Positions 22,504-29,636 of a stretch of DNA of 29,636 nucleotides are shown one piece after another. Below the pieces are notes generated by a model. The model saw nothing but the letters and a program-made list of their open reading frames with translations, had not been told where the DNA came from and did not search any database. Within the stretch, counting starts at the first letter, position 1. Each line of letters begins with the position of its first letter. The stretch is from an uncultured Treponema sp. (GTDB lineage: Bacteria; Spirochaetota; Spirochaetia; Treponematales; Treponemataceae): positions 1 through 29,636 of the forward strand of contig CALFIX010000068.1 of the NCBI GenBank assembly GCA_937877515.1, read 5' to 3'. The translations under genes and the position numbers were made by a program.

Positions 22504-24717
22504 ATGAAACTTTCTGATCTTCAAGGCACTGTAGAATCTCTTTCCGGCATAGGTCCCAGACAGGCATCTCTTTTTGCCAGAATGAATATTTTTACAGTAA
22601 GTTCTTTGCTGGAAACTTTTCCACGTGCCTACGAAGACAGAACAAAAAAAGTTCCGCTAAAAGATTTTAAAACTCAAAAAGTTCACACAATATGCAAGGT
22701 TTTAAGCCACAGCTGGTTTGGCTACGGAAAAATGAAAACGTTAAAAATTTTCATAACAGACGGAAGCACAGAAGCGACCCTTGTAGCATTTAACCGTGCA
22801 TTTTTACAAAAGTCTTTACCGGAAGGAAGCATAATTTCTGTAACAGGAAAATTTGAAGTCCGCTATAACGCTTTACAGTCTACAGCCTTTGAAGCAGAAC
22901 TTATTTCTTACGAGGGGGAATTAAGCGAGTGGCAGAACTCTCCACTACCGGACAGTGGTATTTTGCCAGTGTATCCTTTAACAGAAGGGCTCAGTCAAAA
23001 AAACTTTCGGAAGGCAGTTTCGCTTGCACTCCGTCAATACGGGAAAGCTTTAGAAAATGAAATCCCGGAGCATTTAATAAAAGAACGAAAACTTTTAAGC
23101 AAAGCAGAAAGCCTAATAAAAATTCATCAGCCACAAAATTTAAGCGATGTAACAGAAGCACGAAACACTCTTATTTACGAAGAGCTGTTTCTTTTTGAAA
23201 AAAAGATGGCGCTCAGCACTTTAGAACACAGGGGAAGCCTTCCAACATTTACTCAGGCAGCGGTATTTGACACAGTAAACGGAGCACCCGATGCAGGAAA
23301 GGAGCTGAACATTCCGGAGGAAAATGAAAGCACAACAGAAGAAAGCTTTTTAAGAAGCTTATCTCCAAAACAAAAACAGCTTGTAAAACTGCTCTCTTTT
23401 AAGCTTACTCAGGGGCAAATGAAAGCCATTTTAGAAATGAATAATGATATGGAAAAAAGCGTTCAGGACCTAAACACTCTGGTAAACTTTCCTGAAAAAA
23501 TTACCCGCACGCCTTTTAACATGCAGCGTCTTGTTCAAGGCGATGTTGGAAGCGGAAAAACCCTTGTAGCTTTTATGATGTGTCTCAGAACGGTAGACTA
23601 CGGCGGACAGTGTGCTTTTTTGGCACCGACTGAACTTTTAGCCAGACAGCATGCAGAAAATGCCTCAAAACTTTTAGAGCCCCTTGGAGTAAACGTTGCA
23701 TTTTTAACCGGCAACTTAAAGGCAAAAGGAAGAGAGCTTTTAGTTAACTCGCTAAAGAATGGTGATATAGATATTGTTGTTGGAACGCACTCACTTTTCA
23801 GCCGCAATACTCAGTACAAAAATTTAATGCTTACGGTAATAGATGAACAGCATCGTTTTGGAGTTGCACAGAGAGAAAGCATTGTAGACAAAGGCCGCAT
23901 GACAAACGGAAGCTTTACGCATCTACCGGACACCCTTATGATGAGTGCAACACCAATTCCGCAAACACTGGCCTTAACTGCATTTGGAGATTTAGACATC
24001 AGTACAATTAAGACCATGCCAGAAGGAAGAGTCCCCATAAAAACTTATCTAAGCGTCATGGGGCATGAGTCAAATGTTTACGAAGCAGTTAGAAAAGAAG
24101 TTAATGCGGGTCATCAGGCATACTTTGTTTATCCCCGTATTGGCGAAAAAGAAGATGACGAAGTTCCGGGCGAACTTAATTTAAGCGACGGCATAAAAAG
24201 TGCAGAAGAAACGTTTGCATTTTTAAGCAAAGAAGTTTACCCCAATTTTAAATGTGCCTTAGTACACAGTAAAATAGACGAAGAAGAACAGCACCGCATT
24301 TTAGATGAATTTAAAGACGGAAAGATTCAGATTCTTGTTGCAACCACAGTTGTTGAGGTTGGAGTAGACGTACCAAATGCAACCTGTATTGTAATTGAGC
24401 ACGCAGACCGTTTTGGACTTGCAGAACTTCATCAGCTTAGAGGTCGTGTGGGTCGCGGCAAACTGCAAAGCTATTGTTTTTTAATTTATGGTAAAAACAT
24501 TACGAAAGACGGAATAGAACGAATGAAGGCATTGCGGGAAAGTACCGACGGCTTTAAAATTGCAGAGCAGGACTTAATCTTACGAGGCCCCGGACAAGTA
24601 AACGGCACGGAACAGTCTGGTTACCTTACATTACGCATTGCCGACCTGACACGCGACAAAGACATTCTTACAAAAGCCCGCTATGATGCATTTTCAGAAG
24701 TAAAAGCCGAGACATAA
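22504..24717 (+). CDS. recG: ATP-dependent DNA helicase RecG
   Basis: 737 residues. An N-terminal HhH/wedge region (GIGPRQA at 15-21) is followed by an OB-fold wedge. The helicase core has Walker A GDVGSGKT at 346-353, DEQH at 447-450, SATPIPQTLA, and GRVGRG; the C-terminal part has RIADLTRD. RecG remodels stalled forks and Holliday junctions. Two regions look longer than usual: about 252-296 (acidic linker, NIPEENESTTEE) and about 317-338 between the Q motif and Walker A. The ATG comes one base after the yggT stop with no strong Shine-Dalgarno, so it is probably translated by coupling. Confidence 0.95.
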   Translation: MKLSDLQGTVESLSGIGPRQASLFARMNIFTVSSLLETFPRAYEDRTKKVPLKDFKTQKVHTICKVLSHSWFGYGKMKTLKIFITDGSTEATLVAFNRAFLQKSLPEGSIISVTGKFEVRYNALQSTAFEAELISYEGELSEWQNSPLPDSGILPVYPLTEGLSQKNFRKAVSLALRQYGKALENEIPEHLIKERKLLSKAESLIKIHQPQNLSDVTEARNTLIYEELFLFEKKMALSTLEHRGSLPTFTQAAVFDTVNGAPDAGKELNIPEENESTTEESFLRSLSPKQKQLVKLLSFKLTQGQMKAILEMNNDMEKSVQDLNTLVNFPEKITRTPFNMQRLVQGDVGSGKTLVAFMMCLRTVDYGGQCAFLAPTELLARQHAENASKLLEPLGVNVAFLTGNLKAKGRELLVNSLKNGDIDIVVGTHSLFSRNTQYKNLMLTVIDEQHRFGVAQRESIVDKGRMTNGSFTHLPDTLMMSATPIPQTLALTAFGDLDISTIKTMPEGRVPIKTYLSVMGHESNVYEAVRKEVNAGHQAYFVYPRIGEKEDDEVPGELNLSDGIKSAEETFAFLSKEVYPNFKCALVHSKIDEEEQHRILDEFKDGKIQILVATTVVEVGVDVPNATCIVIEHADRFGLAELHQLRGRVGRGKLQSYCFLIYGKNITKDGIERMKALRESTDGFKIAEQDLILRGPGQVNGTEQSGYLTLRIADLTRDKDILTKARYDAFSEVKAET

Positions 24718-24791
24718 ATATAAGCTTTAAAATCTTAGAAAAATATGTTAAAGTTATTTTAACGCATTTCAACATAAGGAGATTAAAAAAA

Positions 24792-25691
24792 ATGAAACGC
24801 TTTACAAAAATTGCTTCAATTGCTATCGCATTATCATTTGCTCTAACATCAGCTTTCGCACAGAATGCAGAATCAGAAGTAACAGAAGAAGTTTCTACCG
24901 AAACAAGTGAAACTCAAGAAGTTCAAGATGCACAGGAAGCAAGTGCAGACGGAATGTACACAGTATTCAGTCAGGTATTTACAGGTGGTGCATTCAAAAA
25001 AATAGAAATAAATCTTTTATACGAAGACTTTATTTTAGTTTCTTCAGGAGCTGACTCCACAATGCTGGAGATTCGCACAAACTACAAGGAAAAGTTTCCT
25101 GTTGTAACTCAAGACGGGAAAAATTTAAAGGTAAGTCAGACTGACAAAAAAGCAAATACTCTTCAGGGAAGAAAATGCACAGTAAAACTTACTCTTCCAC
25201 AAAACTACCCTCCTGTAGATTTTATTCTTTCCGTACAGGACGGAACTGCTGCATTAGAACCTTTTGCAGCCGGCAACATAAAGATCTCCGCCAGCACAGG
25301 AAGCATAACCTTAGAAAAAGTAAAAGCCGACAAAACAATTTCTGTTTCCATGGGAGACTCAACATTTTCAGCAAGCAACATGGAAGCATCTTCTGTTTCT
25401 GTAACAGGTAAGAGCGGAACCCTAAACATTGCAAAACTTACTGTAGAGGATTTTTCTATTTCAATGGACAAAGGTACTGCTGCATTTACTCTTACAAAAC
25501 CTTTCAAAAAAGCTTCCAGCTTAGAAGTAGGGAACGGTTCTATAGTTGCCTATATGCCTTCTGGAACAGTTTTCTATGACACTCTTACTGTAGGAAAAGG
25601 TAACTACCGCTCTGACTTTGCATCTGACTCTAAGGGACCTGAACTTAAAGCAAAATTTGGAAAAGGAACAATTACAGTAACCAGACAGTAA
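24792..25691 (+). CDS. Exported DUF4097-like beta-repeat protein
   Basis: 299 residues. Signal peptide 1-23 (cleavage after AFA), then a Glu/Thr/Gln-rich stretch to about 50. The rest is a repetitive beta-strand domain with alternating patterns such as NIKISASTGSITLEKVKA, the kind seen in DUF4097 putative adhesin-like proteins. AAGGAG precedes the ATG. It is monocistronic, ending in a strong terminator. Likely periplasmic or surface-located; function unknown. Confidence 0.8.
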   Translation: MKRFTKIASIAIALSFALTSAFAQNAESEVTEEVSTETSETQEVQDAQEASADGMYTVFSQVFTGGAFKKIEINLLYEDFILVSSGADSTMLEIRTNYKEKFPVVTQDGKNLKVSQTDKKANTLQGRKCTVKLTLPQNYPPVDFILSVQDGTAALEPFAAGNIKISASTGSITLEKVKADKTISVSMGDSTFSASNMEASSVSVTGKSGTLNIAKLTVEDFSISMDKGTAAFTLTKPFKKASSLEVGNGSIVAYMPSGTVFYDTLTVGKGNYRSDFASDSKGPELKAKFGKGTITVTRQ

Positions 25692-25710
25692 AATTCTAAT
25701 CTAACACTTA

Positions 25711-25738
25711 TGCTCCCTCATTTGGGAGCATTTTTTTT
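25711..25738 (+). terminator. Rho-independent terminator after the DUF4097 gene
   Basis: Perfect 7-bp stem TGCTCCC/GGGAGCA with a 6-nt loop, then eight T. Confidence 0.93.
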
Positions 25739-25791
25739 ACAGATTTTTGCATTTTTTAGTTTATGAAACTAATTTTATAAAAGAGGTCTTT

Positions 25792-27570
25792 ATGAAAAAT
25801 GCAAAACAAAATTCTTTATTTTCGGAAGGAATTGATTTTCCTTTTCAAACCGCACACATAAACACAGAGGACAGTCCGGAAAATTTTTGTGACGATGACA
25901 TAGATTATGTTACAAAGGCAGCTCAAGACGCTTTTGGCATAACATATCTTTTTCCGTGGCAGCGCATTGTGATTGCAAATATTCTGGATGCTTCTTCATG
26001 GAAGAAACAGTCTTTTTCCAGCGATTTACGAGAGGAACCTCCTAAAAATCAGATTGTCCTTCTTCCCACAGGAGCGGGGAAAAGCTTATGTTTTTTAACT
26101 CCCGCTTTAATTTTACCCGGTGCAACCCTTGTACTCTACCCCCTTCTGGCATTAATGGCAGATCAAAAAAGAAGAATAGATGAAGGAGGTCTGGAAAGTG
26201 TTATTTTTCGAGGCGGACAAACTTTAGAAGAACGAGAAGAAAATTTTAAACAAATAAAAAATGGTGCACGCATAATTCTTGCAAATCCGGAAGTTTTGCA
26301 AAATAAAAATTTAATTACCAGACTAAAAGAATGTAACATAAGCCACATTGCAATAGATGAAGCACACTGCGTTTCTGAATGGGGAGACAGCTTTAGACCA
26401 GCCTATCTTACTCTCGGAAAAATCATAAAAGAATTAGATGTTCCTGTAGTAACGGCATTTACAGCAACTGCAAGCCCGGAAGTATTAAAGAGAGTTTCTG
26501 AGGTTTTATTTGGAGGAGAAGCTCACATTGTAAGAAGCGAGAGTGACAGACCTAATATTCATTACAACGTCATAAATAGTTATGCAAAAAAAAGGGAAGT
26601 CTTTAAGACTGCAATAAAGAGTAAAAAGCCGCTTATAATTTTTTGCGGTACTCGCAATGCAAGTGAAGACATGGCTCGAGAGCTTTCTGCATATTACGGC
26701 AGTGAAAAAGTTAAATTTTATCATGCCGGTTTAGAAAAAAAAGAAAAAGACACTGTAGAAAAATGGTTTCATAAAGCAGACGATGCAATTTTATGCTGCA
26801 CCTGTGCTTACGGAATGGGTGTCGACAAGAAAAATGTTCGAACTGTTTTACATTATGCAGTTTCACCGACAGTTGAAGCTTACATTCAAGAAGCAGGCAG
26901 AGGTGGCAGAGACGGAGAAGTTTCTAATGCCATTTTATTCTGGAGTCCAAAAGACAGAAGAACGCTAACAAAATTTCCTCTGGAAGCAAGAGAGCGAAAA
27001 ATGGCCTTATTTGCAGAAAGCTCAAACTGCAGAAGACAAGTCTTACTAAATGCACTGGGAGGAGAAGAAGTTTACTGCGACGGCTGCGATGTCTGCAAAC
27101 GAGGCGGGAAAGCTCCTTTTGCAGAAGATGCCCTTTTTATAATAGATATCGTTAAAAAGAACAGAAAACTTCTTAACAGGGAACAACTTGAAAGTTTATG
27201 CGTAAAAGAATTAAACAAAAAAGATATAAAAGAATTTGGATGTAATATTTGGGAAGAAAATGATGTAAAAGAAATTATAGAGAATTTACTAAAAGAAGGT
27301 TACCTGCGTGAGTGCTTGTGGCCCCTGCAGAAAAAATTTGACTGTGCACTAACATTAAAACACAAAGAAAAACTTGTCCCTAAAGTTTACAGGAGTAAAA
27401 AATATAAAAGGATTCTTTTTATTCAGAAGAAGATTCTTCGGCACCTGAATTTTCAGAGGATTCTGAAGAAGCTTCTGGAGCGGGTGCAGGAGACTCTGTC
27501 TTTGCAGGCTTGGTACGTACGCGCGGAGGCTTCTTTTTATAGCGGACAACATAATTTGCAAGAGCAATAA
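25792..27570 (+). CDS. recQ: RecQ family ATP-dependent DNA helicase
   Basis: 592 residues from the ATG at 25792, chosen because AGAGG precedes it; the frame is open to a TTG at 25747 with no ribosome site. Walker A TGAGKS is at 93-98, DEAH at 189-192, TATASP at 224-229, and QEAGRGGRDG at 366-375. RecQ zinc ligands are Cys413, Cys429, Cys432 and Cys435, followed by a short winged-helix region. No HRDC domain is present. The last about 50 residues (543-592) overlap a small membrane-protein gene on the other strand and look unlike RecQ, so the natural stop may have been lost. It unwinds DNA in recombination repair. Confidence 0.92.
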   Translation: MKNAKQNSLFSEGIDFPFQTAHINTEDSPENFCDDDIDYVTKAAQDAFGITYLFPWQRIVIANILDASSWKKQSFSSDLREEPPKNQIVLLPTGAGKSLCFLTPALILPGATLVLYPLLALMADQKRRIDEGGLESVIFRGGQTLEEREENFKQIKNGARIILANPEVLQNKNLITRLKECNISHIAIDEAHCVSEWGDSFRPAYLTLGKIIKELDVPVVTAFTATASPEVLKRVSEVLFGGEAHIVRSESDRPNIHYNVINSYAKKREVFKTAIKSKKPLIIFCGTRNASEDMARELSAYYGSEKVKFYHAGLEKKEKDTVEKWFHKADDAILCCTCAYGMGVDKKNVRTVLHYAVSPTVEAYIQEAGRGGRDGEVSNAILFWSPKDRRTLTKFPLEARERKMALFAESSNCRRQVLLNALGGEEVYCDGCDVCKRGGKAPFAEDALFIIDIVKKNRKLLNREQLESLCVKELNKKDIKEFGCNIWEENDVKEIIENLLKEGYLRECLWPLQKKFDCALTLKHKEKLVPKVYRSKKYKRILFIQKKILRHLNFQRILKKLLERVQETLSLQAWYVRAEASFYSGQHNLQEQ

Positions 27571-27655
27571 ACACGACAGCAACAACGCCGGCTACAATGG
27601 AACGCCAGTCTGACATAACCGAAAGGCATAAATGAACAAGTTCTGAAACACTCAT
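27419..27655 (-). CDS. Small single-pass membrane protein with acidic tail
   Basis: 78 residues from the ATG at 27655 (65 if Met at 27616 is used). One membrane segment (SIVAGVVAVVFIALANYVV), a basic stop-transfer KKKPPRVRTKP, then a Pro/Ala/Ser/Glu tail (SPAPAPEASSESSENSGAEE). The ordered topology and biased tail suggest a real gene, although neither start has a Shine-Dalgarno. Its 3' 152 nt overlap the recQ 3' end on the opposite strand. Function unknown. Confidence 0.6.
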   Translation of the reverse strand: MSVSELVHLCLSVMSDWRSIVAGVVAVVFIALANYVVRYKKKPPRVRTKPAKTESPAPAPEASSESSENSGAEESSSE

Positions 27656-27691
27656 GCTAAGAATATCGGCTTTTTTTTTACATTTGCACAC

Positions 27692-27721
27692 TTTACACTA
27701 TACAAGTATTTGCAGTATACT
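27692..27721 (+). promoter_or_regulatory. Promoter of the lipoprotein gene at 27752
   Basis: TTTACA (27692-27697), 18-bp spacer, TATACT (27716-27721); each matches 5 of 6. The leader is about 24 nt and contains AGGAG. Confidence 0.6.
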
Positions 27722-27751
27722 TTAAGAAATCTTTAACACAAGGAGAATTTG

Positions 27752-28306
27752 ATGAAGAATATTTTAAAACTTGTAAGCGCACTCACTTTAATTGCCATTG
27801 CGGGAACATTTACAAGTTGCGGGCTTTTTAGCTCCGGACCAACAGACACATGGTGTGAAAAAACTGTAACAATTTCTGATACCCCGGTTTATGTTGCATT
27901 TGTATACTCAAAAAATGGTCTTACAGGAGAAACCTCTGCAAGCACTAAATTAAAAAACGGAGTATCTGTAGATGCAGGTCTTACGGTTCTTGTTTGGGCA
28001 AGCGTTGCAATTAGCGATATAGGTCTTTCTGCCAATACATACATTACTAAAACATACACTACCATAAGCGATATATTTGAAGATGCCGAGTCTTCTGAAG
28101 ATTCAAGCTCTTATGGCAATATACATGCTCTATGGAGTGCAATTTACCTTTCTGACTCAAACCTCATGAACACAGACAACCAGTATGCAGATCCATTGGC
28201 ACCTGCACCACTTACAAACGCTTCAACATATTCAGAAGCAAGTTCTGATGTAATTTCTAACTTTTCATGGAAGACTGTTCTAAAAGCAGCTGTTAATCTT
28301 CTATAA
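27752..28306 (+). CDS. Lipoprotein of unknown function
   Basis: 184 residues. The signal peptide ends FTSC with Cys23 lipidated. The mature part is Ser/Thr-rich with segments such as TPVYVAFVYSKNGLTGE, and no family was recognised. The ATG at 27752 follows AGGAG by 6 nt; the frame extends one codon to a TTG that is unlikely to be used. It is monocistronic; the MITE-like hairpin plus T run at 28323-28422 probably terminates it. Confidence 0.8.
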   Translation: MKNILKLVSALTLIAIAGTFTSCGLFSSGPTDTWCEKTVTISDTPVYVAFVYSKNGLTGETSASTKLKNGVSVDAGLTVLVWASVAISDIGLSANTYITKTYTTISDIFEDAESSEDSSSYGNIHALWSAIYLSDSNLMNTDNQYADPLAPAPLTNASTYSEASSDVISNFSWKTVLKAAVNLL

Positions 28307-28322
28307 AAGTCCATTACGCATC

Positions 28323-28422
28323 TAGTGGATGTCTAAAAAGTTTACACAGTAACGTCATTCAAAAACATTTTTTGAATCTCAGCACTATATACGTACTTTT
28401 TCAGACATCCACTATTTTTTTT
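28323..28422 (+). terminator. MITE-like element, copy 2, with T run (acts as terminator)
   Basis: TAGTGGATGTCT (28323-28334) pairs perfectly with AGACATCCACTA (28403-28414); the pairing extends inward through AAAAAGT/ACTTTTT with one bulge. Inside is a second perfect hairpin, ATTCAAAAA/TTTTTGAAT (28357-28377), preceded by TAACGTC. Eight T follow the outer stem. The same two-level design is seen at 13136-13215. Confidence 0.7.
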
Positions 28423-28476
28423 GCCCCGCTGCTTAATATAAAAAATCTTCCAGCCTGCATAAACTTTCATTCTGCC

Positions 28477-28506
28477 TTGCTCCAACACCGTCCAAAATGC
28501 TATACT
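28477..28506 (+). promoter_or_regulatory. hisH promoter, predicted leaderless start
   Basis: TTGCTC (28477-28482), 18-bp spacer, TATACT (28501-28506), then 7 nt to the ATG at 28514. No Shine-Dalgarno. Confidence 0.5.
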
Positions 28507-28513
28507 CACACGC

Positions 28514-29161
28514 ATGATAGGAATCATTGACTATAACGCAGGTAACATAACAAGTCTTGAACGCGCACTCAAAGCCATTGGCTCTCCTTTTATTCGCTCA
28601 AAAAATCCTAATGAATTAAAGGACTGTGACAAACTGATTTTTCCAGGTGACGGCGAAGCTCTCTATGCCATGGAACAGCTAAAGCTTTCTGGCTTTGATA
28701 AATTTTTACATACAGCTTTTAAGAATGGCACCCCAATTGCAGGAATCTGCATTGGAAGTCAGATTGTTTTTGATTTTAGCGAAGAGGGAAACACATGCTG
28801 CCTCGGGCTCATTCCTGGAAAAATAAGACATCTTTCTAATATTTGGAAGGAACGCATGCCAACCGAAATTGAGCACTTGGAAGCAGAAGAAGATGATAGA
28901 GCTATGTTAAAACATTCAGCTAAAATTCCTCACATGGGTTGGAACAATGTTTCATTTTGCAATGGTGGTTCAAAATTTTTTGATGGCGTAAAAGACAACA
29001 GTAATTTTTATTTTGTTCACTCCTATGTAATTCAGCCGGAAGATCCTGGCGTTATAAACGGAGAGCACCTTCTTTACGAATATTTGTTTTGTGACCGTAT
29101 GTTGTACCAGATAGACTTTATGTTTTTCGTGGAGAGCGGCGATAGTTTGATAGAAAGATAA
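28514..29161 (+). pseudogene. hisH: hisH, 3' end replaced (imidazole glycerol phosphate synthase glutaminase)
   Basis: The 215-codon frame begins as a normal HisH, the glutaminase partner of HisF in histidine synthesis: IIDYNAGN at 4-11, PGDGEALYAM at 44-53, nucleophile Cys79 in GICIGSQ, PHMGWN at 139-144 and FVHSY at 167-171. HisH should end with a QFHPEKS block carrying the catalytic His and Glu, then a short helix. Here the sequence leaves the family at about residue 182 (nt ~29060) and ends in an unrelated tail (YEYLFCDRMLYQ... SLIER). That tail is antisense to a kinase-like reading frame. The encoded enzyme should therefore lack glutaminase activity. Either a recombination breakpoint or an assembly join is possible. 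Confidence 0.75.
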
Positions 29162-29185
29162 TCTGCTCCGATCGGATAATTCCAT
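29063..29185 (-). pseudogene. N-terminal fragment of a Ser/Thr protein kinase-like gene
   Basis: From ATG at 29185, preceded on the minus strand by GAGGTGAG, about 41 codons read MELSDRSRLSFYQTIAALHE and then KHKVYLVQHTVTKQIFVKKVL. This resembles the N-lobe start of a bacterial eukaryotic-like kinase family common in Lachnospiraceae (glycine-poor loop, then the VKK lysine); this is recalled and was not searched. The frame then runs into antisense hisH and ends at 28970, so the kinase is cut off. Confidence 0.5.
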
Positions 29186-29217
29186 TGTAACTCACCTCTT
29201 CATTGATCCTTCCGTTA

Positions 29218-29232
29218 TCAGGAATTTCCTGA
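29218..29232. promoter_or_regulatory. 15-bp perfect palindrome upstream of the kinase fragment
   Basis: TCAGGAATTTCCTGA has 7-bp arms around a single central base. It lies 33 nt before the kinase-like ATG and could be an operator. A second hairpin, GCACAAG/CTTGTGC, is at 29285-29307. Confidence 0.4.
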
Positions 29233-29377
29233 CAGCAGACGCTTTTAGAGCAGGGGATTTTTATATTGACTGCTTTCTATCATAGCACAAGATCGTCAGG
29301 CTTGTGCCTTTTCTGCATAATCTTTCCAGAGTGTGTATTTGATTAGTCGGAGGCCGATGTGCGGATCGGGGATTCGT

Positions 29378-29406
29378 CTGAAATCGTACGATTTTTTCTG
29401 TATAAT
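29378..29406 (+). promoter_or_regulatory. Promoter and palindromic operator for the antitoxin gene
   Basis: CTGAAA (29378-29383), 17-bp spacer, TATAAT (29401-29406, perfect). The 14-bp perfect palindrome AAATCGTACGATTT (29381-29394) overlaps the -35 and spacer, and AATCGATT lies at 29447-29454. A second possible promoter, TTGACT-N17-TGTAAG, starts at 29431. Antitoxin autoregulation would fit. Confidence 0.55.
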
Positions 29407-29483
29407 AGCCTGAGATTCGTTCGATTTTTGTTGACTTTTTCACTCAAATCGATTGTAAGGATGATAAGAAAGGAGAGATTATC

Positions 29484-29636
29484 ATGTTGGAAATCACCGC
29501 TACCGAATTTAAGACGAATTTTGGTCACTATTTAGATCTTGTTCCGACTCAGGATCTCTGGGTAACCAGAAATGGAAAGTATGTAGCACGACTTGTCAAT
29601 CCCAATGTTTCCGCTGTAGATTCTATTCGTGGAATG
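29484..29636 (+). CDS. Phd/YefM-family antitoxin, N-terminal part (runs off window)
   Basis: 51 codons are visible from the ATG at 29484, with AAAGGAG 9 nt upstream. The start MLEITATEFKTNFGHYLDLV, followed by LWVTRNGKYVARLV, is the Phd/YefM DNA-binding N-terminus (a beta strand, a helix, then the strand carrying the conserved Asn-Gly). These proteins neutralise a partner toxin (Doc, YoeB or RelE type) and repress their own operon. The toxin would lie beyond the window. Base composition looks different from the spirochaete-like DNA upstream. Confidence 0.85.
   Translation, partial: MLEITATEFKTNFGHYLDLVPTQDLWVTRNGKYVARLVNPNVSAVDSIRGM

Noticed and set aside
24730..24790. GTTAAA/TTTAAC palindrome as an operator upstream of the DUF4097 gene
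   Set aside because: Short, AT-rich and likely by chance; no clear promoter around it.
1..29636. CRISPR array, tRNA, rRNA, prophage or IS transposase genes
   Set aside because: No regularly spaced repeats, no tRNA-like cloverleaf and no transposase or phage gene was seen; only small non-coding repeat elements.

Overview
The window looks like chromosomal DNA from a low-GC, host-associated spirochaete, most likely a gut or rumen Treponema. The support is indirect. There are many exported lipoproteins whose lipoboxes end in Ser or Gly before the Cys (LLFS-C, FVS-C, FTS-C), which is a spirochaete habit. There is a Gld-like ABC exporter operon with a DUF4340 partner, a dnaE-yggT-recG block, and a starch-degrading gene cluster. 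No rRNA, tRNA or CRISPR array was seen.

Layout. Positions 1-132 hold the start of an exported protein (minus strand) behind a strong promoter and a structured leader of about 150 nt. Positions 660-7282 (minus) form a starch cluster: a GH13 alpha-amylase lipoprotein, a cytoplasmic type I pullulanase and a paralogous exported pullulanase lipoprotein. Positions 7458-12793 carry purE, nudC, an XRE repressor facing a two-lipoprotein operon across a shared operator/promoter region, purC and a small alarmone synthetase. Positions 13231-17941 (minus) are a four-gene, translationally coupled ABC exporter operon (ATPase, permease, GldG-like, DUF4340). Positions 18304-24717 (plus) are dnaE-yggT-recG. 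Positions 24792-28306 hold a DUF4097 exported protein, recQ, a small membrane protein on the opposite strand and another lipoprotein. Positions 28514-29636 start as hisH but break at about 29060 into unrelated, Firmicutes-like sequence: an antisense protein-kinase start and a Phd/YefM antitoxin running off the end.

How the genes fit together. The amylase and the exported pullulanase should cut starch or glycogen at the cell surface, and the cytoplasmic pullulanase should debranch imported oligosaccharides. purE and purC belong to purine synthesis but sit in separate units, so they are not an operon. dnaE, recG and recQ are replication and repair genes.

The most notable non-textbook signals are these. 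(i) The hisH breakpoint may be an island boundary or an assembly join. (ii) Several genes (nudC, hisH, and an 11-residue ORF ahead of dnaE) have a TATACT -10 box 6-7 nt before ATG and no Shine-Dalgarno, which suggests leaderless mRNAs. (iii) An inverted-repeat operator sits exactly between the -35 and -10 of the lipoprotein operon facing the XRE gene. (iv) Two MITE-like elements share the same two-level hairpin design. (v) A decayed lipoprotein gene has TGA exactly where the lipobox Cys should be. (vi) A structured leader carries an anti-Shine-Dalgarno-like loop. All calls come from reading the sequence only; no database search was run.
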